Shown here: piece after piece, positions 1-5,230 of the stretch
Position numbering within the stretch: the first letter of the stretch is position 1
How the letters are laid out: each line of letters opens with the position of its first letter
Translations under genes and position numbers: made by a program
NCBI GenBank assembly: GCA_002898935.1
Contig: BEII01000144.1
Coordinates: forward strand, 1 to 5,502
Length of the DNA: 5,502 nucleotides
Direction: 5' to 3'
DNA from: a bacterium HR32
Lineage (GTDB): Bacteria > Sysuimicrobiota > Sysuimicrobiia > Sysuimicrobiales > Sysuimicrobiaceae
The notes under the pieces: generated by a model
The model's input: only the letters and a program-made list of their open reading frames with translations
Told to the model about the DNA's origin: nothing
Database searches by the model: none

Positions 1-206
1 GCCGGGTGCGGGACGCCCTGGCGGCAGCCGGGATTCCCGTGGCACGGGCAGAGCTGCAGCAGGTGCCGAAGACCACCGTGCCGCTTGCGGGGCCGGACGC
101 GGAGCGGGTTCTGCGCCTTCTGGAGGCGCTGGAGGAGCTGGACGACGTCCAGCAGGTGTACGCCAACTTCGACATTCCGGAGGACGTGCTGCAGCGGGTC
201 GGCTAG
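1..206 (+). CDS. yebC: YebC/PmpR (TACO1) family protein, C-terminal part only
   Basis: The window opens inside this gene; the reading frame runs from base 3 to a TAG at 204-206, and the 5' part lies outside. The visible 67 or so residues are the C-terminal domain of the YebC family: the stretch with VPKTTVPLAG, then a helix rich in Leu and Glu, then DDVQQVYANFDIP, is the strongly conserved tail of these proteins. Family members are cytoplasmic and are described either as DNA-binding regulators (PmpR) or, like mitochondrial TACO1, as ribosome-associated factors that help translation; this fragment cannot decide between the two. The gene is very often found directly upstream of ruvC, as here, with 119 bp between this stop and the preferred ruvC start. 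Identification is secure, function less so. The GTG at 6 is an internal codon, not a start. Confidence 0.93.
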   Translation, partial: RVRDALAAAGIPVARAELQQVPKTTVPLAGPDAERVLRLLEALEELDDVQQVYANFDIPEDVLQRVG

Positions 207-325
207 GAATGTCCCGGGAGGGCCGGGGTCAAAGACGGGCAGCGACTTTGAAGGCGGTTAGACCCGAACGGCTGGGCAGGCCGGCAGGCGTTCTCAGCGC
301 AGGCGGCGAATCGGTGTTCGAGGAG

Positions 326-820
326 ATGGTGGTGGTCGGGCTGGACCCAGGACTGCGGTACACGGGATACGCGGCGGCGGTGGGCTCCGAGCGGGGCGTG
401 GCGGTCCGCGAGGTAGGCGTCCTGCGGGTTCCCGGGGGGACTTGGAGCGCGCGGCTGCGGGAGGTGTACCGTGACGCCGCAGCGCTCCTCGCGGACCTGA
501 GGCCCGACCGCGTCGCCCTGGAGGACGTGTTCGCGCACGCGCGCCACCCGCGCACGGCCGTGCACGTGGCGCACGTACGCGGTGTGCTGTACCTCGCGGC
601 GGCGGAGGCGGGCGTGCCGGTGGAGAGCCTTCCGCCCGCGGCGGTGAAGCGTGCGGTGTGCGGGAACGGACGGGCGCCGAAGGCCCAGGTACAGGCCGCT
701 GTGCGCAGCCTGCTGGGGCTGTTCGGGGAGCTGGACCCCCACGCCGCCGACGCGCTGGCGCTCGCGGCCACCGCCCTGGCACGGGCAGGCTACCGGCTGG
801 GTCCCGAAGGCAAGCGGTGA
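326..820 (+). CDS. ruvC: Holliday junction resolvase RuvC (His-type active site)
   Basis: This is the endonuclease that cuts Holliday junctions symmetrically, working with the RuvAB motor. From the ATG at 326 the protein is 164 residues, the usual family length. Visible active-site residues are D7 in GLDPG, E66 in ALEDVF, and H139 plus D142 in DPHAADALALA. E. coli has Asp where H139 stands, whereas Thermus thermophilus RuvC has His, so this is a known variant and the enzyme should be active. The GNGRAPKAQV segment (113-122) is the conserved basic motif. The start is uncertain: the frame is open back to ATG 209, GTG 314 follows AGGCGG, and GAGGAG (320-325) abuts ATG 326 but is well spaced for GTG 332. 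ATG 326 places the first Asp at position 7, as in the family. The TGA overlaps the ruvA start by 4 bp (GTGA). Confidence 0.95.
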   Translation: MVVVGLDPGLRYTGYAAAVGSERGVAVREVGVLRVPGGTWSARLREVYRDAAALLADLRPDRVALEDVFAHARHPRTAVHVAHVRGVLYLAAAEAGVPVESLPPAAVKRAVCGNGRAPKAQVQAAVRSLLGLFGELDPHAADALALAATALARAGYRLGPEGKR

Positions 821-1452
821 TCGCGTACCTGAGGGGTCGGGTGGTGCGGCGGGCGGAGTGGAGCGTGGTGGTGGAGTGCGCCGGCGTGGGCTACGAGGTG
901 GCGCTGCCCGCGTACCTGGCGGGCCGCCTGCCCGCCGCGGAGGGGGAGACGGTGGAGCTGTACGTGTCCTACCAGGCCACTCCCAACCACCCCAAACCCG
1001 TGCTGGTGGGTTTCCTGCACCCGGTGGAGCAGGAGTTCTTCGAGCGCTTCTTGACCGTGGACGGCCTGGGGCCCACCAGGGCGGTGCGGGCGCTCGCGCG
1101 GCCCGTGCACGAGGTGGCGTCCGCCATCGAACGCCGCGACGTGGAGTTCCTCAAGCGACTCCCGGGGCTCGGGGAGCGGACGGCGCAGAAGGTCGTGGCG
1201 GCGTTGTCGGGAAAGGTCGCGAAGTACGCGCTGCTCCGCGAGGGCGCGCCGCCGGTGGCTGCAGAACCCGCAGACTTCCGGCAGGAGGTGCTGGAGGTCC
1301 TCACCCGGCAGCTCGGACACCGGCCCGCGGAAGCGCGGCGGATGGTGGAGGAGGCGTTGCGCCGCAACCCGCGGGTGAGTTCCGCGGAGGAGCTGTTCGA
1401 GGAGGTGTACCGCGTGCAGCGGGCCGCCGAGCCGGTGGAGGAAGGCGCATGA
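817..1452 (+). CDS. ruvA: Holliday junction branch migration protein RuvA
   Basis: RuvA forms tetramers that clamp the four-way junction and load RuvB rings onto its arms. The 211-residue product shows the expected three parts: an OB-fold (about 1-66, ending PVLVGFL), a domain with two helix-hairpin-helix motifs (VDGLGPTRAV, 81-90; LPGLGERTAQKV, 115-126), and a small C-terminal RuvB-binding domain (about 152-200) after an Ala/Pro linker. The start is GTG 817, overlapping the ruvC stop as GTGA, with GAAGG at 805-809 as ribosome binding site. The stop overlaps ruvB as ATGA. Oddity: the loop before PVLVGF reads SYQATPNHPKP (51-61), where most RuvA proteins have the acidic pin (Glu55-Asp56 in E. 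coli, in a VREDAQLLYGF context). No acidic residue is present in that loop. Confidence 0.96.
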   Translation: MIAYLRGRVVRRAEWSVVVECAGVGYEVALPAYLAGRLPAAEGETVELYVSYQATPNHPKPVLVGFLHPVEQEFFERFLTVDGLGPTRAVRALARPVHEVASAIERRDVEFLKRLPGLGERTAQKVVAALSGKVAKYALLREGAPPVAAEPADFRQEVLEVLTRQLGHRPAEARRMVEEALRRNPRVSSAEELFEEVYRVQRAAEPVEEGA

Positions 1453-2477
1453 CCCGGGAACGTTTCGTGGCCGCGCAGCTGCCCCCCGAGGAAGCGGGGT
1501 TCTTGCGGAGCCTACGGCCCCGCAGCCTCGACGAGTGCGTGGGGCAGGCGAAGGTGCGGGAGGGGCTCAGGATCGCCATCCAGGCCGCACGGGAGCGGGG
1601 CGAGCCCCTCGACCACATCCTCCTGCACGGCCCGCCGGGCCTCGGCAAGACCACCCTCGCCAACGTGGTGGCCGCGGAGATGGGCGCCAACCTGGTCCAG
1701 ACCTCCGGGCCAGCCCTGGAGCGGGGCGGCGACCTCATGGGGATCCTCACGAACCTGAACCAGGGGGACGTCCTGTTCGTGGACGAGATCCACCGGCTGA
1801 GCCGCGCGGTCGAGGAGTTCCTGTACCCGGCCATGGAGGACTTCTGCGTGCACTTCGTGCTGGACCGGGGCGTGCACGCGCGGACCCTGCGGTACACCCT
1901 CAAACCCTTCACCCTCATCGGCGCCACCACCCGGGCCGGCCTGCTGACCTCACCCCTGCGGGAGCGGTTCGGGATCTTCTACCACCTGGACTTCTACTCG
2001 GAGGAGGAACTGGCGCAGCTCGTGGTGCGGTCTGCGAGGATCCTGGGGGTGGCCATCACGGAGGACGGCGCGCGGGAGATCGCGCGGCGATCCCGCGGCA
2101 CGCCGCGCGTGGCGAACCGGCTCCTGCGCCGGGTCCGCGACTTCGCGCAGGTCCGCCACGACGGCCGTGTCACCGAGGCTGTGGCGCGGGAGGCGCTGGA
2201 GTTCGAAGGCGTGGACTCCGTGGGCCTGGACTCCCTGGACCGGGAGCTGCTGCGGGTGGTGGCGGAGGTGTACGGGGGAGGTCCCGTGGGGGTCGAGGCG
2301 CTGGCGGCCACCCTCAACGAAGAGGTAGACACGCTCGTGGAGGTCGTGGAACCTTATCTCCTGAAGATCGGGTTTCTCACCCGCACCCCGGCGGGCCGGC
2401 GGATCACGCCCGCCGCATGCGCGCACCTGGGGATCCCGATCCCGCGGAACGCGCGCCCGCAGGGCTCCCTGTTCTGA
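1449..2477 (+). CDS. ruvB: Holliday junction branch migration ATPase RuvB
   Basis: RuvB is the hexameric AAA+ motor that pumps DNA through the RuvA-bound junction. The 342-residue protein is full length. Visible motifs: Walker A GPPGLGKT (61-68), Walker B FVDEIH (110-115), sensor 1 GATTR (158-162), the arginine-finger segment SPLRERFGI (168-176), sensor 2 in RGTPRVANRLLRR (217-229), and a C-terminal winged helix with the signature VEPYLLKIGFLTRTPAGR (300-317). It ends in PQGSLF. The start is ATG 1449, overlapping the ruvA stop as ATGA, so translation is probably coupled; the reading frame is open further upstream to 651 but that stretch overlaps ruvC and ruvA and is not coding. No catalytic residue is missing. 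Identification is essentially certain. Confidence 0.98.
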   Translation: MTRERFVAAQLPPEEAGFLRSLRPRSLDECVGQAKVREGLRIAIQAARERGEPLDHILLHGPPGLGKTTLANVVAAEMGANLVQTSGPALERGGDLMGILTNLNQGDVLFVDEIHRLSRAVEEFLYPAMEDFCVHFVLDRGVHARTLRYTLKPFTLIGATTRAGLLTSPLRERFGIFYHLDFYSEEELAQLVVRSARILGVAITEDGAREIARRSRGTPRVANRLLRRVRDFAQVRHDGRVTEAVAREALEFEGVDSVGLDSLDRELLRVVAEVYGGGPVGVEALAATLNEEVDTLVEVVEPYLLKIGFLTRTPAGRRITPAACAHLGIPIPRNARPQGSLF

Positions 2478-2514
2478 GCTCCAGGGGGCGGGAGGGCCCG
2501 TTCAGGAGGGGACC

Positions 2515-2733
2515 ATGGGTGAGGTGGGTCGCCTGCTGATCGTGTTCGGCGTCGTGCTGGTTCTGGTGGGGCTGCTGCTCACCTTCGCCCCCCGGATCGG
2601 CCTCCCGCGCTTGCCCGGGGACATCGTGGTCCAGCGGGACGGCTTCACCTTCTACTTCCCCATCGTCACGAGCATCGTGGTCAGCGTGGTCCTCACCTTG
2701 CTCCTGAACGCCCTGTGGTGGGCGCGGCGGTGA
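2515..2733 (+). CDS. DUF2905 family small membrane protein
   Basis: A 72-residue protein with two hydrophobic helices (about 5-24 and 47-69), separated by a short polar loop containing RLPGDIVVQRDGFTFYFP. The LPGDI plus FTFYFP motif and the length identify DUF2905, a widespread uncharacterised family that often sits next to ruvB. Both helices should span the cytoplasmic membrane. A strong Shine-Dalgarno AGGAGGG (2504-2510) precedes ATG 2515, and only 37 bp separate it from ruvB, so it is probably in the same operon although it is not overlapped. Its TGA overlaps the next start as GTGA, which links it to the exported SpoIID-like protein. No biochemical role is known for the family, and none can be inferred beyond membrane location. 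Confidence 0.92.
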   Translation: MGEVGRLLIVFGVVLVLVGLLLTFAPRIGLPRLPGDIVVQRDGFTFYFPIVTSIVVSVVLTLLLNALWWARR

Positions 2734-3866
2734 GGACCCGCGTTGCGAGGGCCCTGGCCCTCCTGGGCCTGCTTGTGGCCCTGCGCGGGCCGGAGGGTAC
2801 AGCGCAAACCGTCCAGCGGATCCGGGTGGGCTTGCTGGTGTGCCGCCCGGAGGTGGTGCTGAGCGCCGACACCCCGCTGCGGGTGTTGGACGTGCAGGGA
2901 GACCGCGCGGAGCTCCTGAGCGTTGGGGCGTGGACGTTCCGGGCTTCACCCGACGGCGTCGAGGTCCCTGGCGTCACCCGGTACGGTGCGCTGGTGCGCG
3001 TACAGGCAGAGGGCGACCGTCCGGTGCGGGTGGAGGACAAGATGCGGAGCTACCGGGGCGTGATCGAGCTGCGCCGCACCGAGGCAGGGCTTACCGTGGT
3101 GAACGAGCTGGAGGTCGAAGCGTACCTGTACGGCGTGCTGAAGCTCGAGATCAACCCCGCGTGGCCCGAGGAGGCGGTCAAAGCCCAGGCGGTGGCCGCC
3201 CGAACCCTGGCGCTGGCCAGCCTGGGCCGCTTCAGCCGGGAGGGCTACGACGTGCGGGACAACACCGACTCGCAGGTGTACGGGGGGGTCACCTTCGAGG
3301 ACCCCAGGGCGACGGCGGCGGTGGACGCCACCCGCGGCCTCGTCCTGCTCCACTCTGGCGCCCCGATCTTCGCCGCTTACCACGCGGACTCCGGAGGGCG
3401 GACGGAGGCCAGCGAGCACGTGTGGGGCCGCGCGTACCCGTACCTGCGCAGCGTGGACGACCCGTACACCGCGGGCTCGCCGTACGAGCGTTGGACGCGG
3501 TCCTTGCCCCTGAGCCAGCTGGAGGCGGCCCTCCGCCGGGGTGGTGTGGCGATCCGCGAACTGCGGGGGCTCGAAGTGGCCGAGACGTCGCCCTCCGGCA
3601 GGGCGCTGACGGTCCGTCTGGCGGGCGCGGACGGCGTGGTGGAGCTCACCGGCCACCGCCTGCGGACCTTGGTGGGCCCGGACGTGATCCGCAGCACCCT
3701 GTTCCAGGTGCGGGTGCGGGAGGGGATGGCGGAGTTCGAGGGCCGGGGCTGGGGCCACGGGGTGGGCCTCTCGCAGTGGGGCGCGCGGGGCATGGCGCTG
3801 CGGGGCTGGGACTTCGTAAGGATCCTGCAGCACTACTACACGGGCGTGCAGGTCACGTCCCGCTGA
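2730..3866 (+). CDS. SpoIID/LytB domain protein, probable exported peptidoglycan lytic transglycosylase
   Basis: With GTG 2730 as start (GTGA overlap with the DUF2905 stop) the product has 378 residues. It begins with a signal peptide: basic RTR, hydrophobic 8-18, and a possible cleavage near GTA-Q (25/26). The SpoIID domain covers about 105-375. Conserved landmarks are LKLEINPAWPEEAVKAQAVA (137-156), where Glu140 matches the catalytic Glu of Bacillus SpoIID; YHADSGG (217-223); and GWGHGVGLSQWG (340-351). SpoIID enzymes cleave glycan strands, during engulfment in spore formers; LytB-type relatives occur in non-sporulating bacteria, so this gene alone does not prove sporulation. The N-terminal region (about 30-104) resembles the beta-rich leading region common in these proteins. 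GTG 2715 is an alternative start adding five residues. Its 3' end overlaps the oppositely oriented methyltransferase gene by 14 bp. Confidence 0.93.
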   Translation: MRTRVARALALLGLLVALRGPEGTAQTVQRIRVGLLVCRPEVVLSADTPLRVLDVQGDRAELLSVGAWTFRASPDGVEVPGVTRYGALVRVQAEGDRPVRVEDKMRSYRGVIELRRTEAGLTVVNELEVEAYLYGVLKLEINPAWPEEAVKAQAVAARTLALASLGRFSREGYDVRDNTDSQVYGGVTFEDPRATAAVDATRGLVLLHSGAPIFAAYHADSGGRTEASEHVWGRAYPYLRSVDDPYTAGSPYERWTRSLPLSQLEAALRRGGVAIRELRGLEVAETSPSGRALTVRLAGADGVVELTGHRLRTLVGPDVIRSTLFQVRVREGMAEFEGRGWGHGVGLSQWGARGMALRGWDFVRILQHYYTGVQVTSR

Positions 3867-4515
3867 CGGCCCGGGGCTTGGAGGCCGCACCGTGCACGTG
3901 CGGGCGGGTGGGGTACGGCCCCACGGCGCACGCCCGGACCTCCTCCACCCGGAAGCCGGCCTGGCGCAGGGCGGCCACGGTGTCGCGGTTGGGGTGGCAG
4001 CCGGCTGCGAGGCGCCGCCAGAGGGGCGTGAACAGGTCCTGCACGCGCGCCCAGAACCGGCTTGCGGCGCGCACGTGCTCGTAGAAGAACAACGACCCTC
4101 CCGGCCGCAGCACGCGAAACAGCTCCCGCACCGAGGCATGGAGGTCGCCCACGGAGCACAGGACCAGGGTGCAGACCACCGCGTCGAAGGTGCCGTCCCG
4201 GAACGGGAGCGCCTCCGCCCGGGCCTGCACCACGTGGGTCTGTGGCCTGCGGCGCGCGGCCTGCCGGAGCCGGCGCAACATGTGCGGGTCGGGCTCTGCG
4301 GCCACCACCCGCGCCTCGGGCGGAAACAGCGGCAGGTTCGGCCCGGGACCGGCGCCGACGTCTAGTACGAGCCCCGACGCGCGCGACACCAAGCGCTTGC
4401 GTTCCGACCCGATCGGGTCCCACAGCCGCACCAGCGCCGCATACGCGGCGGCGAAGAAGGGGTGGCCTCGGAGGCCACGCTTCGGTCTCGGTCGAGCGGC
4501 CCGGGGCGTGTTCAG
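3853..4515 (-). CDS. class I SAM-dependent methyltransferase with probable CTG start
   Basis: The protein has the Rossmann methyltransferase core: motif I VLDVGAGPG (50-58), acidic EPD after strand 2 (74-76), ALPFRDGTFDAVVCTLVLCS (102-121), and RVLRPGGSLFFYEHV. The C-terminal part with FTPLWRRLAAGCHPNRDTVAALRQAGF is typical of the Methyltransf_11/UbiE-like group related to METTL7 and phospholipid methyltransferases; the substrate is unknown. The conserved N-terminal helix HPFFAAAYAALVRLWDP (18-34) must be included, but no ATG, GTG or TTG lies in frame before it. The best start is CTG at 4515-4513, whose last two bases join the stop of the upstream gene (CTGA), giving 220 residues and implying reinitiation; a weak GAG lies a few bases upstream. 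GTG 4431 is the first ordinary start but has no ribosome binding site and removes half of that helix. The 3' end overlaps spoIID by 14 bp. Family is certain, start is inferred. Confidence 0.88.
   Translation of the reverse strand: MNTPRAARPRPKRGLRGHPFFAAAYAALVRLWDPIGSERKRLVSRASGLVLDVGAGPGPNLPLFPPEARVVAAEPDPHMLRRLRQAARRRPQTHVVQARAEALPFRDGTFDAVVCTLVLCSVGDLHASVRELFRVLRPGGSLFFYEHVRAASRFWARVQDLFTPLWRRLAAGCHPNRDTVAALRQAGFRVEEVRACAVGPYPTRPHVHGAASKPRAVSGT
4462..4478. repeat. 17-bp palindrome (8-bp arms) at the 5' end of the methyltransferase gene
   Basis: GTGGCCTC, one centre base, and GAGGCCAC form a perfect inverted repeat. In minus-strand RNA it would fold as GTGGCC/GGCCAC with a five-base loop, 37 bases after the CTG start. 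If the true start were GTG 4431 it would be an intergenic hairpin instead. Confidence 0.5.
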
Positions 4516-5033
4516 ACCAGCTCGGTGCGGACCCAGCCGCGGGTCAAAGGGTCCCAGTCGTCCAGCGGCCGGTCCATGTAGTCGCGGGACTCCACCTTGT
4601 ACCCCGCCTGCGCGAGCCGCTGTTGGGCTTCCTTCCAGTAGCGGTAGTCCACCTGCCACGCGCCACGCCGCAAGGGGTTCGGGTACGCACCCAGACCCCC
4701 GAGCAGCTTCCGGAGGTTGGCCTCCTCCGCGGGGTCCGCTTGGATCTCCACGCCCTGGTTGACCGTTCCGAGGGCGGCCACGTTCGGGTGGGCCGGCGGT
4801 GCCACCGGACTCCCGCCAGGGTTGTGCGCGGCCACGGGGACCTGGACCGCGGGGGCCGCCGCGGGCTTGGCCTCCTCTGGCCGCGCGCGCTCGGTCGGGG
4901 CCACCGCAGGCTTCCCCCCTGCCTCTGCGCGCTTCGCAGCCCACCGGGCCTTGGCCTCCTCGATGAGCCGCTTGCGCTCCGCAGCCTTCTGAGGGTCGTC
5001 TGCGGCTTCCCGGCGCGGTTTGTCCTCGGCCAC
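4512..5033 (-). CDS. unrecognised 173-residue protein with charged N-terminal helix and compact C-terminal domain
   Basis: I do not recognise this family. The GTG start at 5033 has a good Shine-Dalgarno (GGGAGG, complement of 5041-5046) seven bases away, and a TATAAT box lies just upstream, so the gene is real. No signal peptide or membrane segment is seen, so it should be cytoplasmic. Three zones are visible: a charged Ala/Lys/Glu/Arg-rich segment (1-40) that should be helical, with ERKRLIEEAKARWAAKRAEA; an Ala/Pro-rich flexible linker (41-85); and a probable folded domain (about 86-173) rich in Trp, Tyr and Arg, with GAYPNPLRRGAWQVDYRYWK, AGYKVESRDYMDRPLDDWDP and TRGWVR. It is translationally coupled to the methyltransferase through CTGA, so the two may act together, perhaps as substrate-binding partner, but that is a guess from position only. 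Confidence 0.8.
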   Translation of the reverse strand: MAEDKPRREAADDPQKAAERKRLIEEAKARWAAKRAEAGGKPAVAPTERARPEEAKPAAAPAVQVPVAAHNPGGSPVAPPAHPNVAALGTVNQGVEIQADPAEEANLRKLLGGLGAYPNPLRRGAWQVDYRYWKEAQQRLAQAGYKVESRDYMDRPLDDWDPLTRGWVRTELV

Positions 5034-5064
5034 TGCGCGTCCTCCCGCTGCACGCTCCCGCAGG

Positions 5065-5070
5065 ATTATA
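5065..5070 (-). promoter_or_regulatory. -10 box TATAAT of the minus-strand gene pair
   Basis: The minus strand reads TGTCCTATAATCC, a perfect sigma-70-type -10 hexamer in otherwise very GC-rich DNA. It lies about 32 bp upstream of the GTG start at 5033, giving a short leader that still includes the GGGAGG ribosome binding site. No convincing -35 hexamer is found 16-18 bp upstream. Confidence 0.65.
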
Positions 5071-5114
5071 GGACAGCGGGGGCGACCGCGCGACCCCGGG
5101 CCGTGCCGGGCGCG

Positions 5115-5123
5115 TGTTATACT
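5115..5123 (+). promoter_or_regulatory. extended -10 promoter of yajC
   Basis: TGTTATACT matches the extended -10 form TGnTATAAT with one mismatch. The hexamer spaced 17 bp upstream (CCCGGG) does not resemble a -35 box, which fits an extended -10 promoter. Transcription would begin near 5130 and leave a leader of about 100 bases before yajC. Confidence 0.55.
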
Positions 5124-5132
5124 GCTGGCCGG

Positions 5133-5142
5133 CGCTCGAGCG
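5133..5142. repeat. 10-bp perfect palindrome CGCTCGAGCG at the presumed yajC transcription start
   Basis: The palindrome begins about ten bases after the extended -10 box, so it could be an operator, or the 5' end of the leader RNA. No matching second copy was seen in the intergenic region; in GC-rich DNA a chance origin is quite possible. Confidence 0.3.
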
Positions 5143-5183
5143 TGCGTTCGCGTCCGGGTGCGCCCAGGGAAACGACAGGGCTA

Positions 5184-5200
5184 GGTGGAAGGTTTCCACC
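5184..5200 (+). promoter_or_regulatory. hairpin in the yajC leader
   Basis: GGTGGAA, a three-base loop GGT, and TTCCACC form a perfect 7-bp stem about 30 bases upstream of the yajC start. It is followed by a second weak inverted repeat, GTGA-CCGA-TCAC (5203-5214), and then the ribosome binding site. There is no T-run, so it is not a standard terminator. It may affect leader folding or protein binding; I match it to no known riboswitch class. Confidence 0.45.
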
Positions 5201-5230
5201 GAGTGACCGATCACATCGACGGGAGGGGCG

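Noticed and set aside
229..251. Inverted repeat TCAAAG...CTTTGA in the yebC-ruvC gap, possible operator.
   Set aside because: Only 6-bp arms with an 11-base loop and no promoter elements nearby; likely chance.
209..325. A 39-residue N-terminal extension of RuvC starting at ATG 209, just after the yebC stop.
   Set aside because: The extension matches nothing in RuvC, which begins directly with the MxxxGLDPG strand; AGGA touches the ATG with no spacing. It is better read as a spacer whose frame happens to be open.
651..1448. Long upstream extension of the RuvB frame across ruvC and ruvA.
   Set aside because: The translation is Arg/Gly/Pro-rich low-complexity typical of a wrong frame in GC-rich DNA, and it overlaps two certain genes.
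2840..4139. Very long open frames on both strands over spoIID (plus 2840-4084, minus 4139-2946).
   Set aside because: Arg/Gly/Ala/Pro-rich shadows of the SpoIID frame, whose motifs are unmistakable.
4914..5033. Charged N-terminus of the unknown protein recalls N-terminal extensions of some NADH dehydrogenase subunit C proteins.
   Set aside because: The likeness is only composition (Lys/Ala/Glu helix); the C-terminal domain does not look like NuoC.
4516..5214. Extension of the methyltransferase frame to 5214, as a 453-residue fusion.
   Set aside because: It runs in a shadow frame through the upstream gene, which has its own promoter and ribosome binding site; the added sequence is low-complexity.
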